Shown here piece after piece: positions 9,226 through 19,091 of a DNA stretch of 64,000 nucleotides. The DNA is taken from NCBI RefSeq assembly GCF_029626265.1, contig NZ_JARUBN010000001.1, positions 4,591,001 to 4,655,000 of the forward strand, written 5' to 3'. Position 1 is the stretch's first letter, and every line of letters begins with the position of its first letter. The notes beneath the pieces are model-generated. The model had not been told where the DNA came from, did no database searches, and saw nothing but the letters and a program-made list of their open reading frames with translations. Origin of the DNA: Micromonospora sp. WMMD1102 (GTDB taxonomy: Bacteria; Actinomycetota; Actinomycetes; Mycobacteriales; Micromonosporaceae). The position numbers and the translations under genes were made by a program.

Positions 9226-11573
9226 GCCGGCACCGCGGCACCGGCTGGCTGGCCGACCTGGCCCTTGGCGCCCGGCTGGTCTTCGCCGGTGGCCGCAACG
9301 GACTGCTCCGGACCCTGATGACGGCCCTCGGGGTCGGCCTCGGGGTGGCCCTGCTGCTGGCCAGTACCTCCATCTCCACCATGCTGGAGCACCGGTCGGA
9401 GCGGACCACCGCCCGCGACGACCAGTTCTTCGGCGTCGACCAGCCGCCGCCGGGCGACCGGACCCTGCTCGTCGCGACGGTCGACACCAGCTACTGGGAC
9501 GACTCCATCCGGGGCCGTCTGCTCCAGCCGGACGGCGCGCACCCGCCGGTGCCGCCGGGGCTGACCCGGGTGCCCGGCCCCGGGGAGATGGTGGTCTCCC
9601 CCGCGCTGGCCCGGCTGCTCGACTCGCCCGACGGTGCGCTGCTGCGGCCCCGGCTCGACCATCGGGTCGTCGGCACCATCGGTGACCAGGGCCTGGCCGG
9701 GCCCAACGAGTACGCCTACTACCTCGGCACGGACCAGCTCCGGCCGGGCGGCAGCACGGTGCGGATAGACCACTTCGGCACCGAGCCGAACCCGGAGGGG
9801 CTCGACCCGGTACTGATGCTGCTGGTCATGATCATTTTCGTGGTGCTGCTGCTGCCGATCGCGGTCTTCGTCGGCGCCGCCGTCCGGTTCGGCGGCGAGG
9901 CCCGGGACCGGCGCCTCGCCGCGCTCCGGCTGGTCGGGGCGGACGCCGTCACCACCCGCCGGATCGCGGCCGGCGAGGCGCTGGTCGGGGCGCTGGTCGG
10001 ACTGCTGGCCGGTGCGGTGCTCTTCCTGCTCGGCCGGCAACTCGTCGAACTCGTCACGCTGGAGGGAATCAGCGTCTTCGCCGGGGACGTCCGGCCCAGC
10101 CCGCTGCTCGCCGCGCTGATCGTGCTGGCCGTGCCGGCCGTCGCCGTCCTGGTCGCCGAACTCACGCTGCGCCGGATCGTCGTCGAGCCGCTCGGTGTGG
10201 TCCGCCGGTCCGCGAACCGCCGACGGCGGCTCTGGTGGCGGCTGACCCTGCCGGTCGCCGGTGCCGCCCTGCTCGCCCCGCTGCGCGCCGGCATCGACGG
10301 GACCGGCGGCCCGGTCAACCAGGCTCAGGTGATCATCGGGGTGGTGCTGCTGCTGGTCGGGGTCGCCGCGCTGCTGCCCTGGCTGGTCGAGTCGGTGGTC
10401 CGCCGGCTGCGCGGCGGCGGCGTCGCCTGGCAGCTCGCCGTCCGCCGGCTCCAGCTGGACACCGAGTCCTCGGCCCGGATGGTCAGCGGCGTCGCGGTCG
10501 CGGTGGCCGGTGGGATCGCCCTACAGATGCTCTTCGCCGGAGTCCAGCACAACTACGTCCGGGCCACCGGCCACGACGTCAGCCGGGCCCAGACGATCGT
10601 CTCGGTCAACGACGGCCTCGCCGGGGCCGACGCCGGCAACCTGGCGCAACGGTTCCGGACGATACCGGAGGTCGACGGGGCCTTCGCCATCCTCGACACC
10701 GCCGCGTCGCCGGTCGGCGCGACACCCGACGAGTCAGGCGAGCGGCCCGCGTTCCTGCTCCGGATCGGAGACTGCGCGGCACTGCGCGAGATCGCCGACC
10801 CGGACCGCTGCGCGGACGGGGACGCCTTCCGGATCGTCGAGGACACCGGCGAGGGGCGGTCGGCGGAGTCGACGGTTGAGCTGCCGGGTCCCGGGCGGGA
10901 GATCGAGGTCGGGGACCCGGAGACCAGCACGCGGTGGACCGTACCGGCCGGGCTGCGCAGCGTACCGGGCCGTGGCGACCCGGCCGGCAACCGGAACGCC
11001 GGGCTGTTCGCCACCCCCGGCGCGCTCGACCCGGCCGCCCTGCGCGGGCTGCGCGGCACGGTCTACCTCACCATGCACCCGAGCAACCCGGACACCATCG
11101 AACTGGTCCGCAACGCGGCCGCCGGGATCGGACCGACGGTCCAGGTCCAGCGGCTGCGGGTCACCCAGGAGACGAACCGGTTCGCCCAGATCCGCCAGGG
11201 GCTCTACCTCGGGGTGGTGGTCACCCTGCTGCTGCTCGGCGCCAGCCTGCTGGTCGGCATCCTGGAGCAGCTGCGGGAACGGCGCCGCACCCTCGCCGTA
11301 CTCGTGGCGTTCGGCACCCGGCGCGGCACGCTGGGCGCCTCGGTGCTCTGGCAGACCGCCGTACCGGTGCTGCTCGGGCTCGGCCTGGCGATCGTGCTGG
11401 GTACCGCGCTCGGCGCCATCCTGCTGAGGATCGTCAACCAGACCGTACGCCTCGACTGGCCCAGCATCGGCACCATGTCCGGGATCGCCGCCGCCATGGT
11501 CCTGCTGGTGACCGGGGCGAGCCTGCCGGTGCTGTGGCGACTGCTCCGACCCACCGGCCTGCGTACGGAGTAG
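9222..11573 (+). CDS. FtsX-like ABC transporter permease
   Basis: 783 residues from the GTG at 9222, which overlaps the ATPase stop (GTGA). The layout is an N-terminal membrane helix (LMTALGVGLGVALLLAS), an extracytoplasmic region, three helices near residues 200-330, a second pair of helices near 355-400, another large soluble region, and three C-terminal helices (GLYLGVVVTLLLLGASLLVG onward). This is the duplicated FtsX arrangement of actinobacterial exporters. It works with the ATPase encoded upstream. Longer in-frame extensions upstream lie inside the ATPase gene in another frame and are not used. Substrate unknown. Confidence 0.82.
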   Translation: MSRHRGTGWLADLALGARLVFAGGRNGLLRTLMTALGVGLGVALLLASTSISTMLEHRSERTTARDDQFFGVDQPPPGDRTLLVATVDTSYWDDSIRGRLLQPDGAHPPVPPGLTRVPGPGEMVVSPALARLLDSPDGALLRPRLDHRVVGTIGDQGLAGPNEYAYYLGTDQLRPGGSTVRIDHFGTEPNPEGLDPVLMLLVMIIFVVLLLPIAVFVGAAVRFGGEARDRRLAALRLVGADAVTTRRIAAGEALVGALVGLLAGAVLFLLGRQLVELVTLEGISVFAGDVRPSPLLAALIVLAVPAVAVLVAELTLRRIVVEPLGVVRRSANRRRRLWWRLTLPVAGAALLAPLRAGIDGTGGPVNQAQVIIGVVLLLVGVAALLPWLVESVVRRLRGGGVAWQLAVRRLQLDTESSARMVSGVAVAVAGGIALQMLFAGVQHNYVRATGHDVSRAQTIVSVNDGLAGADAGNLAQRFRTIPEVDGAFAILDTAASPVGATPDESGERPAFLLRIGDCAALREIADPDRCADGDAFRIVEDTGEGRSAESTVELPGPGREIEVGDPETSTRWTVPAGLRSVPGRGDPAGNRNAGLFATPGALDPAALRGLRGTVYLTMHPSNPDTIELVRNAAAGIGPTVQVQRLRVTQETNRFAQIRQGLYLGVVVTLLLLGASLLVGILEQLRERRRTLAVLVAFGTRRGTLGASVLWQTAVPVLLGLGLAIVLGTALGAILLRIVNQTVRLDWPSIGTMSGIAAAMVLLVTGASLPVLWRLLRPTGLRTE

Positions 11574-11604
11574 GCGCCGGCCCGGGGCGTCCCGGTGACG
11601 CGAC

Positions 11605-11638
11605 GCGGCCCCCGGGGGAACCTCCCCCCGGGGGCCGC
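11605..11638. terminator. Bidirectional terminator hairpin
   Basis: A perfect 14-bp inverted repeat (GCGGCCCCCGGGGG and its complement) with a 6-base loop sits between the convergent permease and hisS genes. No U-tract follows, which is usual in very GC-rich actinomycetes. Confidence 0.75.
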
Positions 11639-11642
11639 GAGC

Positions 11643-12989
11643 TCAGCCCACCGTCGGCCAGAGATCCGCAGCGGGCGGCTGCCACACCTCCGGTGCCGCA
11701 CCCACCTGCTCGCCGGAGCGGATGTCCTTCACCTCGTCACCGCCGCCCTCCGCGCCGGGGAACCAGACGTACGGGATGCCGCGCCGCTCGGCGTACCGGA
11801 TCTGCTTGCCGAACTTCGCCGCCGACGGCGACACCTCGGTCGGGATGCCCCGGCGGCGCAGCGCGTCGGCGATCCGGTTGCTCTCCGGCCGGCGCTCCTC
11901 CGCCGCCAGCGCCACCAGCACACAGGTCGGCACGCTGCGGGAGATGGTCAGCGCGTCCGCGCCGAAGAGCAGCCCGAGCAGCCGGGTGACCCCGATCGAG
12001 ATGCCCACCCCGGGGAACCGCGAGTTGGCGTCGCTGGCCAGGTTGTCGTACCGGCCGCCGGAGCTGACCGAGCCGTACCGCTCGTAGCCGCGCAACTGGG
12101 TCTCGTAGACCGTACCGGTGTAGTAGTCCAGCCCCCGGGCGATGCGCAGGTCGGCCACGCAGAGCCCGGGGGCGTGCGCCACCGCGTTCTCCAGCACCGC
12201 GACGAGTTCGGCCAGCCCCTCGTCGAGCATCGGGTCGGAAACCCCGAGCGCGCGTACGGCGTCGGCGAAGGACGGGTCCGGGGTGGCGATCTCGGCCAGC
12301 GCCAGGCACGCCTTGGCCTGCGCCTCGGTCGCCCCGGCCGTCTCGGCGAGCAGCGCCGCCACCCGGTCCGGCCCGAGCCGGTCCAGCCGGTCCATCGCGC
12401 GCAGCGCGGCCAGCGGGTCGGCCAGCCCGACGCCCCGGTAGAAGCCCTCCAGGATCTTGCGGTTGTTCACCTGGATGGTGATCGGCAGCCGGCCGTCGGT
12501 GCCGGCGATCGGCAGGCCGCCGAGCGCGTCGCCGATCACCAGCGGGATCTCGGCCTCGTGGTGCGGCGGCAGCGTGTCCCGGTCCACGATGTCGATGTCG
12601 GCCTGGAGGAACTCGCGGTAGCGCCCCTCCTGCGGGCGCTCCCCCCGCCAGACCTTCTGGATCTGGTAGCGCCGGAACGGGAACTGGAGCCGACCGGCGT
12701 TCTCCAGCACGTACCTGGCGAACGGCACGGTCAGGTCGAAGTGCAGCCCCAGGGTGCCCTCGCCGGTGCCGGCCGGCCCCTCCTCCTGGAGGCGGCTGAC
12801 CAGGTAGACCTCCTTGGAGGTCTCGCCCTTGCGCAGCAACTGCTCCAGCGGCTCGACGGCGCGGGTCTCCAGCGGCGCGAAGCCGTACAGCTCGAAGGTG
12901 CGCCGGATCCGGTCGAGGACGTACTGCTCGATCATCCGCTGCGGCGGCGCCCATTCCGGAAAGCCGGAGATCGGTGTTGGCTTGCTCAT
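11643..12989 (-). CDS. hisS: Histidyl-tRNA synthetase
   Basis: Class II aminoacyl-tRNA synthetase charging tRNA-His in the cytoplasm; 448 residues. The N-terminus SKPTPISGFPEWAPPQRMIE leads into the catalytic core. The HisRS-specific signature RGLDYYTGTVYET and SSGGRYDNL are present, followed by a C-terminal anticodon-binding domain (CVLVALAAEERRPESNRIAD). Two adjacent ATGs exist at 12992 and 12989. The second is preferred because AGGAG lies four bases before it and only one before the first. The metallo-hydrolase gene ends 40 bases upstream on the same strand, and the two are often neighbours in actinobacteria near relA. Confidence 0.95.
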   Translation of the reverse strand: MSKPTPISGFPEWAPPQRMIEQYVLDRIRRTFELYGFAPLETRAVEPLEQLLRKGETSKEVYLVSRLQEEGPAGTGEGTLGLHFDLTVPFARYVLENAGRLQFPFRRYQIQKVWRGERPQEGRYREFLQADIDIVDRDTLPPHHEAEIPLVIGDALGGLPIAGTDGRLPITIQVNNRKILEGFYRGVGLADPLAALRAMDRLDRLGPDRVAALLAETAGATEAQAKACLALAEIATPDPSFADAVRALGVSDPMLDEGLAELVAVLENAVAHAPGLCVADLRIARGLDYYTGTVYETQLRGYERYGSVSSGGRYDNLASDANSRFPGVGISIGVTRLLGLLFGADALTISRSVPTCVLVALAAEERRPESNRIADALRRRGIPTEVSPSAAKFGKQIRYAERRGIPYVWFPGAEGGGDEVKDIRSGEQVGAAPEVWQPPAADLWPTVG

Positions 12990-13029
12990 CATGCTCCTGT
13001 CGGGACTCGCGCCGGTGCGCGAGCGGGGA

Positions 13030-13782
13030 TCACCAGCCCCGGGAGGGTGCGACCGCCGGCCCGTCGAGGCCGGCGGCCTCGATCAGGTAGGGGTTGCTCG
13101 CCCGCTCGCGGCCGATGCTGGTCGCGGGGCCGTGGCCGGGCAGCACGACTGTGTCGTCGGCCAGCGGAAGGATCTTCTCCCGCAGGCTGCGCACCATCGT
13201 CGACGGGCTGCCGCCCGGCAGGTCGGTGCGGCCGATCGACCCGGCGAACAGCACGTCGCCCGCCAGGCAGATCTGCTCCGCCGCCCAGTCCACGCCCGGT
13301 GGAAGGGGCAGGCCGGACCGGACGGCCGGGCCCGTGCCCGGCAGCCGGAACAGCACCGACCCGCCGGTATGGCCCGGCGCGTGGTCGACGGTGATCTCCA
13401 GCCCGGCCAGCGCCAGGGTCGCCCCGTCGGTCAGCTCGGCCACGTCCTCCGGCTCGGTGTAGAGCAGCCGGCCGCCGAACAGTTGGGCCAGGTCCATCGA
13501 GAGCCCCTTGGCCGGGTCGGCGAGCAGCTCGCGGTCGCCGGGGTGCACGTACGCCGGGATGCCCCGGGCACCGCAGACCGGCGCGACCGAGAAGGTGTGG
13601 TCGAGGTGACCGTGGGTCAGCAGGACGGCGGCCGGCCGCAGCCGGTGCTCGGCCAGCACGTCGTCGAGCCGGTCCAGCACCCCGATGCCGGGGTCGACGA
13701 CGACACACTGTTCCCCGGGCGCGGTGGCCAGCACATAGCAGTTGGTGCCGAAGGCGTCCGCGGGAAAGCCGGCGACGAGCAC
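13030..13782 (-). CDS. Metallo-beta-lactamase fold hydrolase (glyoxalase II-like)
   Basis: 250 residues from the GTG at 13782, chosen because GGAGGAGC stands five bases before it; an ATG at 13797 is the alternative. The metal-binding motif THGHLDHT is present, together with the later ligands in APGHTGGS, AGDVLFAGS and LPGHGPATS, giving the two-metal site of glyoxalase II-type hydrolases. The real glyoxalase II C-terminal substrate-binding domain is short or absent, so it is better called an MBL-fold hydrolase with an unknown thioester or phosphoester substrate. It is upstream of hisS on the same strand and probably co-transcribed. Confidence 0.85.
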   Translation of the reverse strand: MLVAGFPADAFGTNCYVLATAPGEQCVVVDPGIGVLDRLDDVLAEHRLRPAAVLLTHGHLDHTFSVAPVCGARGIPAYVHPGDRELLADPAKGLSMDLAQLFGGRLLYTEPEDVAELTDGATLALAGLEITVDHAPGHTGGSVLFRLPGTGPAVRSGLPLPPGVDWAAEQICLAGDVLFAGSIGRTDLPGGSPSTMVRSLREKILPLADDTVVLPGHGPATSIGRERASNPYLIEAAGLDGPAVAPSRGW

Positions 13783-13812
13783 GTCCGCTCCTCCCATCCG
13801 ACGGTTCCGTTA

Positions 13813-13872
13813 GCGGTGTGACCCTCGGTCTCCAGCAGCGGTGTGACCTCAGGTCCCAGTGGCGGTGCGACC
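13813..13872. repeat. Three 11-bp direct repeats before the MBL hydrolase gene
   Basis: GCGGTGTGACC at 13813 and 13838 and GCGGTGCGACC at 13862 lie on the plus strand, 25 and 24 bases apart. They are just upstream of the MBL start, within the 353-base gap to the first cyclophilin gene. Regular spacing close to 2.4 helical turns could suit a regulator. The rest of the gap (13873-14135) holds a TACACT hexamer near 14004 that could serve the cyclophilin gene. Confidence 0.5.
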
Positions 13873-14135
13873 CCACCATATCGGGCGCACCGCGCGACCG
13901 GCCGCCCGTATCCGCCCGCCCCGGCAGCCACCAGGAGACACAGTGATAATCTCCGATGGTTTCGAAGTGACCTCGTACAACACTTTCCCAGTCGGTACCC
14001 GTACACTCTGGCGGGCGTGTGGCGTGGCGCACTTGACGCCGGCGCGGCGGATCGTGCCGTCGACCGGGACGACCGCCGGCACGCGCGGACCAGAGGCAAG
14101 ACGACGGCCAGGGGCAGATGGAAAGGGGAGCTCGG

Positions 14136-15092
14136 GTGGCTTCCAGCAGGGACCGGCAGCGCAAACTCGCGCGGGCCAAGCTCGACCGGCAGATGGCCCG
14201 CCGGGCGGCCACGGCCCGGCGCAGGCGGCAGATCCGGGCCGGCATCGGCTCCGCCGTCGCGCTGCTGCTGATCGTGCTGGGCTCGTTCTGGGCGCTCGGC
14301 GGCTTCGACCGCGACCCGGCCGAGGACAGCGCCGCCCCCGAGACGTGCACCTGGACCACCCAGGACGCCCAGGCGAACACGAACCTCAAGGATGTCGGCA
14401 AGCCGCCCACCCGGGACCTGCCCACCACCGGCACCCGACCGATGACGGTCACCACCGACCAGGGCGCCCCGGTCACCGTCGAGCTGGACCTGGCGAGCGC
14501 GCCGTGCGCGGCGGCCAGCTTCACCCACCTGGCCGGGAAGTCGTTCTTCGACAACACCAAGTGCCACGAGCTGACCACCGAGGGGGCGCTGCGCTGCGGC
14601 GACCCGAGCGGGACCGGTCAGGGCGGCCCGACGTACACGTTCTTCAGCGAGAACACCCCGGACGCCCCGGCGGCCAGCCCGTCGGCCGACCCGTCGGCCA
14701 GCGCCAGCCCCCCGGCGAGCCCGTCGCCCAGCCCCGGCGCCAGCACGCCGGCCGCGCCGCTCTACCCGGCCGGCACCGTCGCGATGATCGGCAACCCGCC
14801 CGGCGCCAACGGCAGCCAGTTCCTGATCTTCTTCAAGGACTTCAGCCCGGCCCAGCCGAACTATCCGATCATCGGTCGGGTGACCGGCGGGCTCGACGTG
14901 ATCAAGAAGATCGGCGCCATGGAAACCGTGGACAATGGTTCCGGCGTCAAAATCAAGCCGAAGACCGACGTGGTGATCCAGAGCCTCACCGTCGGTGAAC
15001 CGGCGTCGGCGGACCCGACGGCGGTGCCGTCGGCGGCGACCCCGACGCCTACCGCGCCGTCGGCCAGCCCGACGGTCGCCGGACAGTCCTGA
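14136..15092 (+). CDS. Membrane-anchored cyclophilin-type peptidyl-prolyl isomerase
   Basis: 318 residues from the GTG at 14136, preceded by AAAGGGGAG; an ATG six codons earlier is the alternative. It has a basic cytoplasmic head (RQRKLARAKLDRQMARR), a single membrane helix near residues 40-60 (AVALLLIVLGSFWALGGF), then an exported cyclophilin domain with ASFTHLAGKSFFDNTKCHEL, GGPTYTFFSEN and NGSQFLIFFKDF. A Pro/Ser-rich insert of about 40 residues splits the domain and another Pro/Thr-rich tail ends it. The catalytic arginine of classical cyclophilins (FHR) is replaced by KCHEL, so isomerase activity is uncertain. A paralogue follows 67 bases downstream. Confidence 0.85.
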   Translation: MASSRDRQRKLARAKLDRQMARRAATARRRRQIRAGIGSAVALLLIVLGSFWALGGFDRDPAEDSAAPETCTWTTQDAQANTNLKDVGKPPTRDLPTTGTRPMTVTTDQGAPVTVELDLASAPCAAASFTHLAGKSFFDNTKCHELTTEGALRCGDPSGTGQGGPTYTFFSENTPDAPAASPSADPSASASPPASPSPSPGASTPAAPLYPAGTVAMIGNPPGANGSQFLIFFKDFSPAQPNYPIIGRVTGGLDVIKKIGAMETVDNGSGVKIKPKTDVVIQSLTVGEPASADPTAVPSAATPTPTAPSASPTVAGQS

Positions 15093-15159
15093 GAACCGCA
15101 GAGACCAGCCCAGTAGCGCCAGACCCGGCCGCGCTGCACATAGTCCAGGAGGAGCCACC

Positions 15160-15987
15160 GTGACGTCCACCAGAGAGCGGCAGCGCGCCGCGGCGCGGGC
15201 CAAGCTGGAACGGGAGATGGCCGAGCGCGCCGCCGCCGCCCGCAAGCGCCGGCAAGTGCAGGCCAGCATCGGCGCGGGCGTGGCGTTGCTGCTGGTGGTC
15301 GCCGGCACGGTGTGGCTGGTGACGAGTCTCGGTGACGACAAGGACGCCTCGACGGAGGCGGGCCAGGCCACCTGCGCCTGGACCGACATCCCGGCCGAGC
15401 AGCGCAACGAGGCGACCAAGGACGTCGGATTGCCGCCGACCTCGGTGAAGAACACCGGCAGCCAGACGATGACGATCGACACCAACCTGGGCCAGATCAC
15501 CGCCAAGGTCAACCTGGGCGACGTGCCCTGCACCGCCGCCAGCTTCACCCACCTGGCCGAGAAGAAGTTCTTCGACAACACCAAGTGCCACCGGCTGGTC
15601 ACCCAGGGGCTCCAGGTGCTCCAGTGCGGCGACCCGAGCGTCACCGGTGACAAGTGGAAGGAGACCGACGGCACCGGCGGTCCGACCTACCGGTTCGCCG
15701 AGGAGAACCTGCCGACGGAGAAGCGCCCGCCGTACCCGGCCGGAGTGATCGCGATGGCGAACTCCGGTCAGCCGGGCAGCACCGGCAGCCAGTTCTTCAT
15801 CGTGTACGGCGACTCGCAGCTGCCCGCCTCGTACACCGTGCTCGGCACCGTCACCAACGGCCTGGACCTGGTGGCCCAGGTCGGCGCGGCAGGTGACGAC
15901 GGCGCCTTCGCGCAGCAGGCCGGCGGCGGCCACCCCAAGAAGCAGGTCCTGATCAAGTCGCTGACCATGAGCGCCCCGGTCGGCTGA
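15160..15987 (+). CDS. Membrane-anchored cyclophilin-type peptidyl-prolyl isomerase, second copy
   Basis: 275 residues from the GTG at 15160 with AGGAGG seven bases upstream. Same plan as its neighbour: basic head (RQRAAARAKLEREMAERAAA), one membrane helix (VALLLVVAGTVWLVTSL), then a cyclophilin domain outside the membrane. Motifs include TNLGQITAKVNLGDVPCTAA, FFDNTKCHRLVTQG, GGPTYRFAEENL and GSQFFIVYGDSQ. Here the KCHRLV motif keeps the arginine of the cyclophilin active site, unlike the first copy, so this one is the likelier active isomerase. It lacks the Pro/Ser insert. It is the last gene before a strong terminator. The pair is a tandem duplication that has diverged. Confidence 0.88.
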   Translation: MTSTRERQRAAARAKLEREMAERAAAARKRRQVQASIGAGVALLLVVAGTVWLVTSLGDDKDASTEAGQATCAWTDIPAEQRNEATKDVGLPPTSVKNTGSQTMTIDTNLGQITAKVNLGDVPCTAASFTHLAEKKFFDNTKCHRLVTQGLQVLQCGDPSVTGDKWKETDGTGGPTYRFAEENLPTEKRPPYPAGVIAMANSGQPGSTGSQFFIVYGDSQLPASYTVLGTVTNGLDLVAQVGAAGDDGAFAQQAGGGHPKKQVLIKSLTMSAPVG

Positions 15988-16011
15988 GACCAGGGCCCGC
16001 CCGGTTCACGA

Positions 16012-16053
16012 AACGGCGCCGCGCCTCCCCCGTCCAGGGGGCGCGGCGCCGTT
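16012..16053. terminator. Terminator hairpin after the cyclophilin pair
   Basis: AACGGCGCCGCGCC pairs with GGCGCGGCGCCGTT around a C-rich/G-rich centre, followed on the plus strand by TCTCTTCG. It lies between convergent cyclophilin and relA genes and may serve both. Confidence 0.75.
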
Positions 16054-16081
16054 CTCTTCGTCCGTGTCCCGGCGGGCCGGC

Positions 16082-16151
16082 TCAGGCGTCGGACGTGAAC
16101 CCGGTAGGTCGGCGAACCGGGGTTCAGGCGCCGGAGGTGACCCGGTAGGCG
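16082..16151. repeat. Degenerate tandem duplication of the relA 3' end
   Basis: About 28 bases beginning at 16082 (TCAGGCGTCGGACGTGAACC) closely match the last codons and stop of relA beginning at 16124 (TCAGGCGCCGGAGGTGACCC), 42 bases apart. The outer copy lies beyond the stop codon. Confidence 0.6.
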
Positions 16152-18919
16152 TCAAAGACGCCGTCCACCTTGCGTACGGCGGCGAGCAGGTGCCCCAGGT
16201 GCTTCGGGTCGGCCATCTCGAAGCTGAACCGGCTCACCGCCACCCGGTCCCGGGTGGTGGTGACGGTGGCGGAGAGGATGTTGACCCGCTCGTCCGAGAG
16301 CACCCGGGTGACGTCCGCGAGCAGCTTGTGCCGGTCCAGCGCCTCCACCTGGATCGCGACCAGGAAGGTCGAGGCCGAAGTGAGCCGCCAGCTCACCTCG
16401 ACGATCCGCTCGGTCTGCACCTTGAGGTCCTCGGCGTTCGCGCAGTCGTCCCGGTGCACGCTCACCCCGCCGGAGCGGGTGACGAAGCCGAAGACCGTGT
16501 CCGGCGGCACCGGGGTGCAGCAGCGGGCCAGCTTGATCCAGACGTCGCTGACCCCCCGGACCACCACGCCCGGGTCGTTGCTGTTGCCCCGACGCTGCGG
16601 GCGGGTGGCGACCGCCGTCTCGGCGAGGTCCTCGGCGGCACCCTCCTCGCCGCCGTACCCGGCCATCAGTTTCTGCACCACCGACTGCGCGGAGACCTGG
16701 CTGTCCCCGACGGCGGCGTAGAGCGATGCGACGTCGGCCAGGTGCAGGTCCCGGGCGATGGTCATCAGGTTGTCCGTGCTCAGCATCCGCTGCAACGGCA
16801 TGCCCTGCTTGCGCATCGCCTTGACGATCGCGTCCTTGCCGGCCTCGATCGCCTCCTCGCGGCGCTCCTTGTTGAAGTACTGCCGGATCTTCGTCCGCGC
16901 CCGGGGGCTCTTGACGAAGCCGAGCCAGTCCTGGGTCGGGCCGGCGGTGTCGGACTTCGAGGTGAAGATCTCGATCACGTCGCCGTTGGAGAGCGTCGAC
17001 TCCAGCGGCACCAGCTTGCCGTTCACCCGCGCGCCGATGCACTTGTGCCCGACCTCGGTGTGCACCGCGTACGCGAAGTCGACCGGGGTCGAGGCGGTCG
17101 GCAGCGGGATCACGTCCCCCTTGGGGGTGAAGACGTAGACCTCCTGGCTGGACAGGTCGAAGCGGAGCGCGTCGAGGAACTCGCTCGGGTCGGCCGCCTC
17201 GCGCTGCCAGTCCAGCAACTGCCGCAGCCACGTCATCTCGTCGATGTGCGCCGGCGGCCCGACGACGGTCTCGCCCTTCTTCTCCTTGTACTTCCAGTGC
17301 GCGGCGATGCCGAACTCGGCCGTCCGGTGCATCGCGTAGGTGCGGATCTGCATCTCGACCGGCTTGCCGCTCGGCCCGATGACCGTGGTGTGCAACGACT
17401 GGTACATGTTGAACTTCGGCATCGCGATGTAGTCTTTGAACCGGCCTGGCACCGGCTGCCAGTTCGCGTGGATCACACCGAGTGCCGCGTAGCAGTCCCG
17501 CACCGTGTCGACCAGGATGCGTACGCCGACCAGGTCGTAGATGTCGTTGAAGTCCCGACCCCGGACGATCATCTTCTGGTAGATCGAGTAGAGGTGCTTC
17601 GGCCGGCCGGTGGTCTCCGCCTTGATCTTCGCGGAGCGGAGGTCGACCTGCACCTTTTGGGTCACCTGCCGCAGCAGCGCCTCCCGCTGCGGCTGGTGCT
17701 CCCCGATCAGCCGGTTGATCTCCTCGTAGCGCTTCGGGAAGAGGTTGGCGAAGGCCAGGTCCTCCAGCTCCCACTTGATGGTGTTCATACCGAGCCGGTG
17801 CGCCAGCGGAGCCAGGATCTCCAGGGTCTCCTTGGCCTTCTGCTCCCGCTTGGCCGGCGGCAGGAAGGTCAGGGTACGCATGTTGTGCAGCCGGTCGGCC
17901 AGCTTGATCACGAGCACCCGGGGGTCCTTGGCCATCGCCACGACCATCTTGCGGATCGTCTCGGCCTTGGCCGCGTCGCCCAGCTTGACCTTGTCCAGCT
18001 TGGTGACGCCGTCGACCAGCAGCGCGACCTCGGCACCGAAGTCGGCGCGCATCTGGTCGAGCCCGTAGTCGGTGTCCTCGATGGTGTCGTGCAGCAGCGC
18101 GGCGACCAGGGTGGTGGTGTCCATTCCGAGGTTGGCCAGGATGGTGGCGACCGCCAGCGGGTGCGTGATGTACGGGTCGCCGGACTTGCGGTACTGCCCG
18201 GAGTGCCAGCGGGCGGCCATGTCGAAGGCGCGTTGCAGCAGCCGCGCGTCCGCCTTGGGGTGTGCCGCGCGGTGGGTCGCGATCAGCGGCTCCAGCACCT
18301 CGCTCACCTGCGGGGTCTGCCAGGGTGCGTTGAACCGGGCGAGTCGGGCCCGGACCCGGCGCCCGGTGGGCGCGTTGGCCAGGGCGAAGCTCGTCGCGGG
18401 TGACTGGGCCGCCCCGGCCGCCGCGCCGACGAACTCGCCGGCCGCCCCGGTGCCCACCGAGGCGCCGATGCCCGCCGGTACCGCCGGCACCCCGGCACCG
18501 CCGCCGGGCGCATCCGGCATCCCGACACCGTCGCCAGGAGCGGGCGGACCGCCAGCAGGAGCGGCCGGACCGCCCACCTGGGCGGCCTGGACATCGTGCG
18601 GGGCGTTCGCGGTGCCGTGCGGGGCGTTCGCGGTGCCGGTCGACGCAGTGGCGACACCGTTGCCGCTGCGGCTGGTGGTCCCGGCCGGCTGGGCTGCCAC
18701 GTCGATTGGCCGGGGCGACCCGTCGCCCGGTCCGGAACCGGCCGGGGCCGTGTCGGCCGCAGCAGCTGCCGCACCGGCGTCGGCGAGCCCACCGGGACGG
18801 GCGGGCCCGTCGGCCGGAGACGGGGCGCCACCGGCGCTGGCCTGGACGTCGGCAGGAGTATCAGCCTCGTTGGTGGACTGCACCATGCCCTCCGCCGGAG
18901 GGGCGACATCGGAAGACAC
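16124..18919 (-). CDS. relA: Bifunctional (p)ppGpp synthetase/hydrolase
   Basis: Rel/SpoT-type enzyme of the stringent response, about 931 residues. In order it has an unusual N-terminal low-complexity region of about 190 residues rich in Ala, Pro and Gly (with [15 protein letters not shown] duplicated), an HD hydrolase domain ([22 protein letters not shown]), a synthetase domain ([33 protein letters not shown]), a TGS domain ([14 protein letters not shown]), and C-terminal zinc-finger and ACT regions ([28 protein letters not shown]). Both HD and synthetase signatures look intact, so both activities are expected. The start is uncertain: GTG at 18934 or 18919 or ATG at 18886; 18919 is used because GAGG lies six bases upstream. 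Gene order apt-relA is conserved in actinobacteria. Confidence 0.93.
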   Translation of the reverse strand: MSSDVAPPAEGMVQSTNEADTPADVQASAGGAPSPADGPARPGGLADAGAAAAAADTAPAGSGPGDGSPRPIDVAAQPAGTTSRSGNGVATASTGTANAPHGTANAPHDVQAAQVGGPAAPAGGPPAPGDGVGMPDAPGGGAGVPAVPAGIGASVGTGAAGEFVGAAAGAAQSPATSFALANAPTGRRVRARLARFNAPWQTPQVSEVLEPLIATHRAAHPKADARLLQRAFDMAARWHSGQYRKSGDPYITHPLAVATILANLGMDTTTLVAALLHDTIEDTDYGLDQMRADFGAEVALLVDGVTKLDKVKLGDAAKAETIRKMVVAMAKDPRVLVIKLADRLHNMRTLTFLPPAKREQKAKETLEILAPLAHRLGMNTIKWELEDLAFANLFPKRYEEINRLIGEHQPQREALLRQVTQKVQVDLRSAKIKAETTGRPKHLYSIYQKMIVRGRDFNDIYDLVGVRILVDTVRDCYAALGVIHANWQPVPGRFKDYIAMPKFNMYQSLHTTVIGPSGKPVEMQIRTYAMHRTAEFGIAAHWKYKEKKGETVVGPPAHIDEMTWLRQLLDWQREAADPSEFLDALRFDLSSQEVYVFTPKGDVIPLPTASTPVDFAYAVHTEVGHKCIGARVNGKLVPLESTLSNGDVIEIFTSKSDTAGPTQDWLGFVKSPRARTKIRQYFNKERREEAIEAGKDAIVKAMRKQGMPLQRMLSTDNLMTIARDLHLADVASLYAAVGDSQVSAQSVVQKLMAGYGGEEGAAEDLAETAVATRPQRRGNSNDPGVVVRGVSDVWIKLARCCTPVPPDTVFGFVTRSGGVSVHRDDCANAEDLKVQTERIVEVSWRLTSASTFLVAIQVEALDRHKLLADVTRVLSDERVNILSATVTTTRDRVAVSRFSFEMADPKHLGHLLAAVRKVDGVFDAYRVTSGA

Positions 18920-19091
18920 CGGCCTCCTCAACACTTCGCCGGGAATGCCCCGACCGTAGCCGGTGCACCCGGTCCTCCGCCAGTCACGGGCATCTCACCC
19001 GGGCCGGCCACGAAGGGCAATCGTACCCGCCGGAGGGGCCGGTGGCCGTCCTGGCGGGCGTACCCGGGGGGTCGAGGTGGAAGTCGGGGGA

